A DNA stretch of 64,000 bases from Lichenicoccus sp965277665 (lineage in GTDB: Bacteria; Pseudomonadota; Alphaproteobacteria; Acetobacterales; Acetobacteraceae). The stretch is taken from assembly GCF_965277665.1 (NCBI RefSeq), contig NZ_OZ255835.1, forward strand, positions 434,001 through 498,000, in the 5' to 3' direction. Each line of letters begins with the position of its first letter. Position 1 is the stretch's first letter. Shown here one piece after another: positions 15,517 through 24,196 of the stretch. The translations under genes were made by a program, and so were the position numbers. The notes under the pieces were generated by a model. The model did not search any database and was not told the origin of the DNA. It saw only the letters and a list, made by a program, of their open reading frames with translations.

Positions 15517-17870
15517 TCAGCGGCGCCAAACGCTGGCCGCTTGCGCTCGCCATGCTGGCGGCGCTGGCCGTGGCGGGGCTCGTCTTCACCCACATCACCG
15601 TGCGCGGCGATCTCGGCGAACTGCTGCCGCATGCCAGTGACCCGGCGGCCCGGCTGGTCGACGAGGAGCTGCGCACCGGCACCGCCGCGAGCCTGCTGCT
15701 GATCGGCATCGAGGGCGCGCCGGCCGCCACCTTGGCCGCGGTCAGCAACCAACTGTCGGAGCGGCTGTCGCACGACCCCGGCCTGCTGTTCGTGCAGAAC
15801 GGCCACCGGCTGCTCGATCCCGATGCGGCGCGCACCCTGTTCGCCTGGCGCTACCTGCTGGCGCCCCAGGCTGCCGACGCCTTTTCCGTCCCCGCCCTGC
15901 GCGCCGACTTCATCCGGCTGCGCGACGGGCTGGCCTCCTCCGCGTCGCCGCTGGTGCAGCAGTACGGCCTGCCCGACCCGACCGGGGCGCTGCCGGCGCT
16001 GCTCGCAGCGTGGCACGGCGGCGGCAGCGCGGTCCTGCGCGACGGTGTCTGGTTCGCGCCCGCGTCCGGACCGGGTGGCGATCGCGCCCTGCTGCTCGCC
16101 CGGCTCGCGGCGTCCGGCACCGACCTGCCGGCGCAGGCCCGCGCGCTGCATCGCCTGCAGGCGGCGTTCAACCACATCCCGGACCGGCGGGGCGCCCGCC
16201 TGCTGGTAACCGGGGCGCCGGTCTTCGCCCAGGCGGCGGAGGCAGCGGTGCGGCGCGACGTGCGCCTGCTGTCGATCGTCTCGGCGCTGCTGGTGGCGGG
16301 CTGGCTGAGCTGGCGTTTCCGCTCGCCCTGGGTGCTGGCGGCGATCGCGATCAGCGTCGCCCTCGGCCTGTCGGCCGCAGCACTCGCGGTGCAGCTGGCC
16401 TTCGGCTTCGTGCACGGCATCACGCTGGGCTTCGGCATGACCATGCTGGGCATCACCATCGACTACCCGGTGCTGCTGGTTGGCCATCGCAAGCAGGGCG
16501 AGCCGCCGGCCGCCACCATCCGGCGCATCGCCCGGCCGTTCACGCTGTCGGTGCTGACCGCGAGCCTCGGCCTGTCCGGCATGGCCGGCTCGGGTTTCCC
16601 GGGTGTCGCGCAACTCGGCCTGTTCGCCGCCACCGGGATCCTGGCCTCGGCGGCGGCGACGCGCTGGCTGCTGCCGGCCCTCATCGGGCGCGCCGGCCTC
16701 GCCCCTTCCTATGCCGGCGATCCGGGACGGCTCGACGGCATCGAGCGCTGGCGTCGCTGGCGGCTGTGGGGGGCGTTGCCGCCGCTGCTGGCGGTGCTCG
16801 GCATCGGGCTCGCCGGCGGTCCGCGCCTCGCGACCGATCTCGCCAGCCTGACGCCGGTGCCGCCGTCGCTGCTGGCACTCGATGCCAGCCTGCGGGCGCA
16901 GCTGGGTGGTCCCGATATCGGCCAGCTCGGGCTGGTGCGGGCGGCGACGCCGGACGGCGTGCTGCGGGCGCAGGAGGCCGTCGCACCCGGCCTTGCCGCC
17001 CTGGTGGCGCGTCATGCCATGGCCGGGGTCGAGGACGCGGCGCGGCTGCTGCCCAGCGTGGCGATCCAGCGCGACCGGCAGAGCGCCTTGCCCGACGACG
17101 CGACCCTGCGCCGTGCCATCGCCCAGGCGGCCGCCGGCCTCGGCTTCACGCCGCGGGCCTTCGAGGCTTTCGCCGCCGGCGTCGCGCAGGCGCGCGGCCA
17201 GTCGCCGCTGACGGTGGACGAGCTGCCGCCCGGCCTGCTGCGGACCCGGCTCGAGGCCCTGCTGTTCCGGCGCGACGGCGCCTGGTTCGGGCCGGTGATC
17301 CCGGCCGGAATCGCCGACCCGGTGGCAATGGCGGCGATCTTCGCGCGCGCCGGCTGGACGTTCATCGACGTGCGCCGCACCACCGAGGCGGTGGTGCGCG
17401 GCTATACAAGCCAGGCCTGGCCGTATCTCGCAGGCGGCGCCGGCCTCGGGGTGCTTGTGCTGCTGCTCGGGCAGCGCGATCCCGTCCGCTCGCTGCGCGT
17501 GCTGGCCGCAATCGCGGCCACGCTGCTGGTGACGCTCGCGGCCCTGGTGCTGTCCGGCACCCGCCTCACGCTGATCCACCTGGTCTCGCTGCAGTTCGTG
17601 GCCGGGATCGGGCTCGACTACGCGCTGTTCTTTGCACGCCCGCAACTCGACGCCGAGGAGCGCGCCCGCACCCTGCGCACCCTGGTCACCTGCAACGTCA
17701 TGGCGCTGCTCACCTTCTCGCTGCTCTGCCTGTGCCGCACGCCATTGCTGCGCGAGATCGGGGGCACCGTCTGCATCGGCGTCGTGCTCGCCATGGTGTT
17801 CGGATTCCTGTTCGCGGGCGAGCGGCCGGACTATGGTGCATCATCCCCGGACACAGACAGCCCTGCATGA
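15513..17870 (+). CDS. MMPL/RND-family exporter
   Basis: The GTG start overlaps the LolA-like stop. The 785-residue protein has the two-fold MMPL layout. The first helix at about 8-24 is followed by a large periplasmic domain (about 30-250) and a bundle of helices (about 250-400) including VHGITLGFGMTMLGITIDYPVLL. A second periplasmic domain (about 440-630) and a second bundle (about 630-770) follow. The charged residues in the transmembrane DY-type motifs (TIDYPVLL, GLDYALFF) are those used for proton coupling. In aryl polyene loci this exporter is proposed to move the pigment lipid across the inner membrane. Confidence 0.87.
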   Translation: MISGAKRWPLALAMLAALAVAGLVFTHITVRGDLGELLPHASDPAARLVDEELRTGTAASLLLIGIEGAPAATLAAVSNQLSERLSHDPGLLFVQNGHRLLDPDAARTLFAWRYLLAPQAADAFSVPALRADFIRLRDGLASSASPLVQQYGLPDPTGALPALLAAWHGGGSAVLRDGVWFAPASGPGGDRALLLARLAASGTDLPAQARALHRLQAAFNHIPDRRGARLLVTGAPVFAQAAEAAVRRDVRLLSIVSALLVAGWLSWRFRSPWVLAAIAISVALGLSAAALAVQLAFGFVHGITLGFGMTMLGITIDYPVLLVGHRKQGEPPAATIRRIARPFTLSVLTASLGLSGMAGSGFPGVAQLGLFAATGILASAAATRWLLPALIGRAGLAPSYAGDPGRLDGIERWRRWRLWGALPPLLAVLGIGLAGGPRLATDLASLTPVPPSLLALDASLRAQLGGPDIGQLGLVRAATPDGVLRAQEAVAPGLAALVARHAMAGVEDAARLLPSVAIQRDRQSALPDDATLRRAIAQAAAGLGFTPRAFEAFAAGVAQARGQSPLTVDELPPGLLRTRLEALLFRRDGAWFGPVIPAGIADPVAMAAIFARAGWTFIDVRRTTEAVVRGYTSQAWPYLAGGAGLGVLVLLLGQRDPVRSLRVLAAIAATLLVTLAALVLSGTRLTLIHLVSLQFVAGIGLDYALFFARPQLDAEERARTLRTLVTCNVMALLTFSLLCLCRTPLLREIGGTVCIGVVLAMVFGFLFAGERPDYGASSPDTDSPA

Positions 17871-19054
17871 CCCCGTTGCACCTCACCGCGACGACGCTCG
17901 CCAGCGCGCTCGGAGCCGGCGCGGGAGCCACCCTGGATGCGCTGCGCGGCGAGCGCTCCGGCCTGGCACCTTGCGACTTCGAGCAGGTCGGGATCGGCGG
18001 CCATGTCGGCCGCGTCGCCGGCCTGGAGCAGGCGGCGCTGCCGCCGGGCCTCGCGCAGTATGACTGCCGCAACAACCGGCTGGCCTGGCTCGCCTTGCAG
18101 CAGGACGGCTTCATCGAGGCGGTGCAGGGTGCTGTCGGCCGGCACGGTGCCGGACGCATCGCCGTGGTGCTCGGCACCAGCACCTCGGGCATCCTGTCGG
18201 CGGAGAACGCCTACCGGGCCCGCGATCCGGCGACCGGGCTGCTGCCGGACTGGTTCCGCTATGATGGCAGCTACGACCTGTTCTCGCTGTCGCGCTTCGT
18301 CGCCGACCTGCTCGGGCTGACCGGTCCGGCGATGACGGTGTCCACCGCCTGTGCCTCCAGTGCGCGCGCCTGCCTGGACGCCTCGCACTTGATTGCGAGC
18401 GGTGTGGTCGATGCCGCCCTGGTGGGGGGCGCCGACAGCCTGTGCCGCCTGACCCTGCACGGCTTCAACTCGCTCGAGCTGGTCTCGCCGGCGCGCTGCC
18501 GCCCGTTCGATGCCGCCCGACGGGGGATCTCGATCGGCGAGGCCGCCGGCTTCGCCCTGCTGGAACGCGAGCCGCGCCAGCCGGGCGGCGTGGCGCTGCT
18601 CGGGATCGGGGCGTCCAGCGACGGCTACCACATGTCCTCGCCGCAGCCGGACGGGATCGGCGCCGAGCAGGCGATGCGCCGCGCGCTGTGCAGCGCCGGG
18701 CTGGAGCCTGGGCAGATCGACCATATCAACCTGCACGGCACCGGCACCCGCGCCAATGACCTGATGGAGGCGCGTGCGGTCGGCCGGGTGTTCGGAACCG
18801 CCACGCCCTGCGCGTCCACCAAGGGCTGGACCGGGCACTGCATGGGCTCGTCCGGGATCGTCGAGGCGCTGATCGCCGGGCTCTGCATCACCCACGACCT
18901 GCTGCCCGGCTGCCTGGGGCTTGCGACACCGGATCCGGAGATCGCGCTCGACCTGCCGCTGCATAACCGCAGCGCCCGCCTCGACCGGGTGATGAGCAAC
19001 TCATTCGGTTTCGGCGGGATCAATGTCAGCCTGGTGCTCGGACGACCGGCCTGA
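17867..19054 (+). CDS. Beta-ketoacyl-ACP synthase (aryl polyene elongation)
   Basis: The 395-residue thiolase-fold protein has an intact ketosynthase triad: Cys162 in STACASSARACL, His290 in NLHGTGTRAND and His324 in WTGHCMGSSG. The C-terminal SNSFGFGGINVSLVLGRP is also typical. It would condense malonyl-ACP onto the growing chain. Its position, next to the chain-length-factor-like protein at 19054, matches the ApeO/ApeC pair of the E. coli cluster. It is the only complete ketosynthase in the window; the further one usually found in such clusters is missing here. It is coupled by ATGA to the exporter gene. Confidence 0.9.
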   Translation: MTPLHLTATTLASALGAGAGATLDALRGERSGLAPCDFEQVGIGGHVGRVAGLEQAALPPGLAQYDCRNNRLAWLALQQDGFIEAVQGAVGRHGAGRIAVVLGTSTSGILSAENAYRARDPATGLLPDWFRYDGSYDLFSLSRFVADLLGLTGPAMTVSTACASSARACLDASHLIASGVVDAALVGGADSLCRLTLHGFNSLELVSPARCRPFDAARRGISIGEAAGFALLEREPRQPGGVALLGIGASSDGYHMSSPQPDGIGAEQAMRRALCSAGLEPGQIDHINLHGTGTRANDLMEARAVGRVFGTATPCASTKGWTGHCMGSSGIVEALIAGLCITHDLLPGCLGLATPDPEIALDLPLHNRSARLDRVMSNSFGFGGINVSLVLGRPA

Positions 19055-19857
19055 TGCGACAGATGATGCGCGTGTCGCTGATCGGGAGCGCGGTGCGCGC
19101 GCCGGGCCTCGGCGCCTGGGAGCAGGCGCTCCCGGTGCTGGCGGGCGAGGTCGCGGCCGATCCCGAAGCCGCTCTCGACCTGCCGCCGCCGGCGCTGCTG
19201 TCGCCCAACGAGCGCCGCCGCAGCGGACTGCCGGTGCGTCTCGCCCTTGCGGTCTGCGAGGAGGCCTCGCGCATGGCGGGCCACCAACCCGGCGCGCTGC
19301 CGGGCATCTTCGGCAGCTCGAACGGCGACGGCGCGGTGGTGCACCACCTGCTCGAGACGCTCGCCGGTCCCGACCCGCTGCTCTCGCCGACCCGGTTCCA
19401 CAACTCGGTGCATAATGCGGTGGCCGGCTACTGGTCGATCGCCACCGGCTCGTCGGCGCCGGTCACCGTGCTGGGCTGCCACGACGCGACCTTCGCCGCC
19501 GCCCTGCTCAAGGCCGCCTGCGAATGCGTTGCGGACGGGGTGCCGGTGCTGCTCTGCCTCTACGATGCGCCGATGCAGCTGCCGCTCGGGGCGCTGCGCA
19601 CGACGACGATCGCCCTGGCCGCCGCCTTCGTGCTGGCTCCCGGCGCCGCTCCCGGGGCGCTGGCCAGCCTTGCCATCGACTTCGTCGCGGCCGCCAACGT
19701 TCCCGAGCCGGTGCCGATGGCGCCGGGCCTGCAGGCCCTGTGGCGGCAGAACCCGGTCGGACGCGCGCTGGTGCTGCTGGAGGCGATCGCCCGGCGCCGG
19801 CCCGCGACGCTTGCATTTCCGTACAATGCAGGCCACCTCGCGGTAAGCCTCGCATGA
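19054..19857 (+). CDS. Ketosynthase-like chain-length-factor-type protein (ApeC-like)
   Basis: The 267-residue protein covers only the N-terminal part of a ketosynthase and lacks the active-site cysteine; the equivalent region reads FHNSVHNAVAGYWSIAT. This is the pattern of the short synthase-like proteins in aryl polyene clusters (Ketoacyl-synt_2 type), which pair with a full ketosynthase. The partner is very probably the preceding gene, with which it shares a TGATG junction. The stop overlaps the next start (ATGATGA). Confidence 0.83.
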   Translation: MRQMMRVSLIGSAVRAPGLGAWEQALPVLAGEVAADPEAALDLPPPALLSPNERRRSGLPVRLALAVCEEASRMAGHQPGALPGIFGSSNGDGAVVHHLLETLAGPDPLLSPTRFHNSVHNAVAGYWSIATGSSAPVTVLGCHDATFAAALLKAACECVADGVPVLLCLYDAPMQLPLGALRTTTIALAAAFVLAPGAAPGALASLAIDFVAAANVPEPVPMAPGLQALWRQNPVGRALVLLEAIARRRPATLAFPYNAGHLAVSLA

Positions 19858-20303
19858 TGATCGAGCGCGACCGGATCATGGCGCTGATCCCGCAGCAGGG
19901 CGCGATGTGCCTGCTGGACCGCGTCGTCGGCTGGTCCGCGGACCGGATCACGTGCGAGAGCAGCTTGCACCTGTCGGAGCGCAACCCGCTGCGCCGCGAC
20001 GGCCGCCTCGGCATCGTCTGCGGCGCCGAGTTCGCGTTCCAGGCGGCGGCCCTGCACGGCGCGCTGCTGGCCGGCGGCGTGCCGCAGCGCCCGGGCTACG
20101 TCGCGGCGCTGCGGCTGTCGCTGGTCGGCGCCGATCGCCTTGACGATCCTCGGCATGGGCTGCTCAACATCTGTTCGATGCTGGAACTGAATGATCCGGG
20201 CGGCCTGATCTACGGCTTCGCGCTGCGCGGCCAGGATGGTCCCGCGCTGCTGCAGGGGCGCGGCACGATTGCGTTCCCGGGCTGCATGGCGGCTCCGGCA
20301 TGA
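19854..20303 (+). CDS. Hotdog-fold dehydratase (ApeP-like)
   Basis: The 149-residue protein resembles the second dehydratase of aryl polyene clusters. It opens MIERDRIMALIPQQGAMCLLDRVVGW, like FabZ/FabA (the IPH..P.LLLD region has a glutamine pair here), and continues through SSLHLSERNPLRRDGRLGIVCGAEFAFQAAALHG. The start lies on overlapping ATGATG, so residue 1 or 2 may be the real start. It overlaps both neighbours by 4 bases. With the small dehydratase at 13717 it would form the water-removing step that keeps the chain conjugated. Confidence 0.83.
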   Translation: MMIERDRIMALIPQQGAMCLLDRVVGWSADRITCESSLHLSERNPLRRDGRLGIVCGAEFAFQAAALHGALLAGGVPQRPGYVAALRLSLVGADRLDDPRHGLLNICSMLELNDPGGLIYGFALRGQDGPALLQGRGTIAFPGCMAAPA

Positions 20304-21022
20304 GCCGCAGGGCGCTGGTGACCGGCGGCGCCTCGCCGATCGGGGCCGCGATCTGCCGCAGGCTGGCGCGCGACGGCCTGCACGTCACCATCCATGCGCA
20401 TCGCAACGCGGCGGCGGCCGAGCAGCTGGCGCGCGAGCTGTGGGCGGCGGGGCATCCGGCCAGCACGCTGGTCTGCGACCTGACCGATTGCGAGGCCACC
20501 GCGCGCGCGCTGGCGCCGCTGATCGCGCACGGCGTGCCGCAGGTGCTGGTGCATAATGCCGGCACGCATGACGACGTACCGCTGGCCGGCATGTCGTCGG
20601 CGCAATGGCGCGAGGTGCTGGCGGTGTCGCTGGACGGCTTCTTCGCGTTGACACAGCCGCTGCTGCTGCCGATGCTGGCGACACGCTGGGGCCGGGTCAT
20701 CGCGCTGTCCTCGATCACCGCGACCCTGGGCAATCGCGGGCAGGCCAATTACGGTGCCGCCAAGGCCGGTCTCGAAGGTGCTGTGCGCTCGCTGTCGCGC
20801 GAGTTGGCCAGCCGCGGCATCACCGCCAATGCGGTGGCACCCGGCATCATCGCCTCGCCGGCAGTGGATGCGGTCATGGATGCAGAGGCGATCGCCGCCA
20901 TGGTGCCGATGAAACGGGCCGGAACACCCGAGGACGTCGCCGGGCTGGTCGGTTTTCTCGCCTCCGACGCGGCGGCCTACATCACCGGCCAGGTGATCCA
21001 CATCAATGGCGGGATGGCCTGA
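20300..21022 (+). CDS. 3-oxoacyl-ACP reductase, FabG-like (ApeQ-like)
   Basis: A classical short-chain dehydrogenase of 240 residues. The cofactor loop is VTGGASPIGAAI, followed by the NAG motif (LVHNAGTHDD) and the catalytic serine region VIALSSITATLGNRGQANYGAAKAGL holding the Ser, Tyr and Lys. PGII and the C-terminal YITGQVIHINGGMA are typical of FabG. It would reduce the beta-keto group, giving the hydroxyl that the dehydratases remove. It follows its neighbour with an ATGA overlap. In the E. coli cluster the next gene is a ketosynthase; here it is the halogenase-like gene. Confidence 0.92.
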   Translation: MSRRALVTGGASPIGAAICRRLARDGLHVTIHAHRNAAAAEQLARELWAAGHPASTLVCDLTDCEATARALAPLIAHGVPQVLVHNAGTHDDVPLAGMSSAQWREVLAVSLDGFFALTQPLLLPMLATRWGRVIALSSITATLGNRGQANYGAAKAGLEGAVRSLSRELASRGITANAVAPGIIASPAVDAVMDAEAIAAMVPMKRAGTPEDVAGLVGFLASDAAAYITGQVIHINGGMA

Positions 21023-21023
21023 C

Positions 21024-22325
21024 ATGCGCGATCTCGACTGTGACGTCCTGGTGATCGGCGGTGGTCCGGCCGGCAGCACGGCGGCGGCCCTGCTCGCGCG
21101 GCGCGGGCGCGACGTGGTGCTGATCGAGAAGTCGGCGCATCCGCGCTTCCATATCGGCGAGAGCCTGCTGCCGCGCAACCTCGCCTTGCTCGAGCGCCTC
21201 GGCGTCGCCGAAGCGGTGCACGCGATCGGCGTGTTCAAGCCCGGTGCCGAGTTCGTCTCCGACACGTGCGGGCGCAGCGTGGCGTTCCCGTTCCGGCTGG
21301 CGCTGGCCGGCGGTGCTGCGCATTCCTACCAGGTGCGGCGCTCGGATTTCGACAAGATCCTGTTCGACAACGCGACATCCTCCGGTGCGCGCGGCTTCGA
21401 GCGCGTGCGTGCGACCGACATCGAGCGCCATGCCGGGCACAGCATCGTCACCGTGCGCTCCGAGTCCGGCACGAACAGCCGGATCACCGCCCGCTACGTG
21501 CTCGATGCATCCGGCCGCGACAGCTTCCTGGCTGCCCGCCGCGGCAACCGGCAGGCCGACAAGCGCAACAACACCGCCTCGGTGTACGCGCACTACCGCG
21601 ACGTGGCGCCGCGCGATGCCGCGATGACGGGCTACATCTCGATCCATCTCGCACAGGATGGCTGGTTCTGGGTGATCCCGCTGCCGGATGGCGTCACCAG
21701 CGTCGGCTTCGTCGGCACGCAGGCGGCGTTCCGCGCGCGCCATGGCGACAATGCCGGCTTCCTCGATGCGCGCATCGCCGCCAGCCCGACCTTGCGCGCG
21801 CGCCTCGCCGGCGCCACGCGCTGCTCCGAGGTGACCGCCACCGGCAACTACTCGTACCGCGCCGCCAGGTCCTGGGACGGCAATGTCTGCATGATCGGCG
21901 ACGCGTTCGCCTTCGTCGACCCGATGTTCTCGTCGGGCGTGCTGATGGCGATGACCGCGGGCGAACTCGGCGCCCAGACCGCGGATGCCTGGCTCGACGA
22001 CCCCGCGCGCGGCCGGATTCTGGCGGCGCGGGCCGAGCGCCGCCTGGTGGCCGCGATCGATCGGATCAGCTGGCTGATCTACCGCATCAACGATCCAGTG
22101 CTGCGCGCGCTGTTCATGTCGCCGCGCAACACGCTGCGCATGCGCGACGGGCTGGTCTCGCTGCTCGCCGGCAATCTCGATCGCGACCTGCGCTCGATGC
22201 TGCCGGTGCTGGCGTTCAAGAGTGTGTATCGCGTGGCACGCGGGGCCGACCGGCTGCGCCGCGCCTGGCGCCGTCTGCCACGGACCGTGGCCCGACAGTC
22301 CGATCTCCAGGACAGGGTTGCTTGA
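21024..22325 (+). CDS. Flavin-dependent halogenase-like oxidoreductase
   Basis: The 433-residue protein has an FAD-binding N-terminus (LVIGGGPAGSTAAALLARRG) and the sequence PRFHIGESLLP typical of flavin halogenases and relatives. A lysine at residue 72 (GVFKPGAEF) sits where halogenases hold their active-site lysine. WFWVIP at 214-219 fits the WxWxIP halogenase motif. FADH2-dependent halogenases put Cl or Br on phenols and pyrroles. Xanthomonadins are brominated aryl polyenes, so a halogenated pigment is plausible. No flavin reductase lies next to it. It starts 1 base after the ketoreductase stop and overlaps the next gene (TTGA). A non-halogenating monooxygenase remains possible. Confidence 0.78.
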   Translation: MRDLDCDVLVIGGGPAGSTAAALLARRGRDVVLIEKSAHPRFHIGESLLPRNLALLERLGVAEAVHAIGVFKPGAEFVSDTCGRSVAFPFRLALAGGAAHSYQVRRSDFDKILFDNATSSGARGFERVRATDIERHAGHSIVTVRSESGTNSRITARYVLDASGRDSFLAARRGNRQADKRNNTASVYAHYRDVAPRDAAMTGYISIHLAQDGWFWVIPLPDGVTSVGFVGTQAAFRARHGDNAGFLDARIAASPTLRARLAGATRCSEVTATGNYSYRAARSWDGNVCMIGDAFAFVDPMFSSGVLMAMTAGELGAQTADAWLDDPARGRILAARAERRLVAAIDRISWLIYRINDPVLRALFMSPRNTLRMRDGLVSLLAGNLDRDLRSMLPVLAFKSVYRVARGADRLRRAWRRLPRTVARQSDLQDRVA

Positions 22326-24196
22326 CCACCTGTGAGGTCGCGTATCGGGACGGCGCCTGGCATCTTGTCCGCACCGAGGGCGGACATGACCGCATCCTGC
22401 TGGCCGGCGAGCCGGTCGCGGCCTTCGAGCCGGGCTGGAGTCCGCGTCGCGCCAACCTCGCCTTCGGCCCCACTTTGTTCCTCGATCTGCGCCACGCGGA
22501 CGGGCGACAGGCGACCTGGTTGCTCGATGCGCAGTACGAGCATCGTGGCAGCAGCCTGGCGCAACTGTCCGGCGATGCCGTCGCCGCCATCGCGCAGGGC
22601 GTGCGGCCGGTCGCCCACGCGGTCTGCCGGTCCATCCTGTGCACCACGCAGCCGACGCGTCCGGAGGCGCTCGACCGGCTGCGCGGGTTGAATGCCGGCA
22701 TGATCGAGGCACTGCTCGATCTTGCCGTCGAGGACACCGAGATCGTCGAAATCGCACCGTCCGGTCCCGCCTCCGAGGGCATCGCCATCAGGCTCCCGGA
22801 CGGTCGCTGCCTGCTGTTGCAGGCAATATCGCAGGCGCTGTCAGGCAACGTGCAGGACGCCTTCATCGATGCCATGTCGTCCGGCGCCATCGCCTGCGTA
22901 TCGCCGGTCGACGGACGCATCCTGCAGTCGCGCGACAGCCTGGTGATCGGCGAGCACCGCAACGCCTACCGGTTTTTCGACGAGCGGCACGATCTGGTAT
23001 TCTATCTCGGCACCACGCGATATCACCACGCATGGTCCGACCTGTTCATCCCGTCCGCCAACCTCGCCGTCACGCAGCATGCCGGCGACGGCGCGATGCT
23101 GCGACGGTTGCTGCGGAAGTTCGTCGGGCACGCGGTGCACGAGGCGGACGCGCTGCTGGCCTATCTCGAAAGCCCGTCGCGAACCTTCGCGGCCGCCTTC
23201 AGGGGTGTCGGCAACCTGCACATGGGCCATCAGCTCTGGAACGAGCTGACCGGACTCGACCGCCTCGTGGCCCGCGTGCCGCCGGAGCATCTGCCGGTGG
23301 TCATCGTGCCGGATGCCGACCAGGGTTCGGAAGTGTTCGCGCCGATCGATCGCATCTTTCCCGAACTTTCCGGCCATGTCGATCGTACCCTGGCCGGGCC
23401 GCGTACCCTGGCCGACTTCGTCTATCGCAGCGGCACCTGCATGGTCCGTGCACTGGACGACCATGTCAGCCTCGCACTGGCGGCGCGCATCCGGGCCGCG
23501 GCGGCGGTTGATGGACCGACCGCCTGGGATCTGTCGCTGGCGGCCCGGCTGGCACAGGAGCACATACCGGTGATCCTGCTCGGCGTGCGCGTCGAGAACC
23601 GCACCGCGGTGGATCTGGAGGCACTGCTCGGCGACATCATCGCGCATCTGCACGACCGGCTTGGCCGCGTGGCGATCGTGCTGGACGGCCACAATGCGCG
23701 CATCGGCCACGATCCGGTCAGCAGCTTCGACAGTTTCGGCCAGCAGCCCGGGCACGAGCATCCGGTATTCGTCGAGCTGCGACTGGCGCAGGCGCTGCGG
23801 CGGCGGTATCCGGGCCCGGAGGTGCTCCTCGTCAATCTGTTCGGAAGCGCGATGCCGCGCAGCCTGTTCTGGGCCGGACGCTGCGCGTTCTTTGTGGGCT
23901 TCTGGGGCGCGGGTTTGGCCAAGTATCGCTGGGTCTGCAACCGTCCCGGCCTGGTGCTGAGCAATGGATGGAACCTGCGCCACCGCCAGGACCTCGGCAT
24001 CTACGACCAGCCGCGCTACCAGGAGGGCGGCACCGACCTGCGCTTCATCGACGCTGGCTGCATCACCGACGATGCGGCGGCTCTGGTGCTGTTCGCGCCG
24101 ATCGACCCGGTGCCGAGCTACAGCAATTTTCACGTGGCGCGAGAGCCGCTCATGCGCGAGCTGGACGCGATGCTCGCGGATCATGTCATGGGCTGA
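22322..24196 (+). CDS. Unrecognised 624-aa protein ending the pigment operon
   Basis: I chose the TTG at 22322 because it overlaps the halogenase stop (TTGA), as other coupled genes here do. The protein has no signal peptide or clear membrane segment. The middle has AFRGVGNLHMGHQLWNELTGL and VVIVPDADQGSEVFAPIDRIFPEL. The last third has IPVILLGVRVENRTAVDLEALL, AIVLDGHNARIG and SNGWNLRHRQDLGIYDQPRY. The alternation of strand-like and loop motifs and the GHQLWNEL phrase faintly recall polysaccharide glycosyltransferases, but I cannot assign a family. It overlaps the convergent permease gene by 11 bases. Being last in the operon, it may modify or anchor the polyene. Confidence 0.75.
   Translation: MTTCEVAYRDGAWHLVRTEGGHDRILLAGEPVAAFEPGWSPRRANLAFGPTLFLDLRHADGRQATWLLDAQYEHRGSSLAQLSGDAVAAIAQGVRPVAHAVCRSILCTTQPTRPEALDRLRGLNAGMIEALLDLAVEDTEIVEIAPSGPASEGIAIRLPDGRCLLLQAISQALSGNVQDAFIDAMSSGAIACVSPVDGRILQSRDSLVIGEHRNAYRFFDERHDLVFYLGTTRYHHAWSDLFIPSANLAVTQHAGDGAMLRRLLRKFVGHAVHEADALLAYLESPSRTFAAAFRGVGNLHMGHQLWNELTGLDRLVARVPPEHLPVVIVPDADQGSEVFAPIDRIFPELSGHVDRTLAGPRTLADFVYRSGTCMVRALDDHVSLALAARIRAAAAVDGPTAWDLSLAARLAQEHIPVILLGVRVENRTAVDLEALLGDIIAHLHDRLGRVAIVLDGHNARIGHDPVSSFDSFGQQPGHEHPVFVELRLAQALRRRYPGPEVLLVNLFGSAMPRSLFWAGRCAFFVGFWGAGLAKYRWVCNRPGLVLSNGWNLRHRQDLGIYDQPRYQEGGTDLRFIDAGCITDDAAALVLFAPIDPVPSYSNFHVAREPLMRELDAMLADHVMG

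Noticed and set aside
15153..17645. Long minus-strand frame across the MMPL exporter
   Set aside because: Antisense to a well-supported exporter; no recognisable domains.
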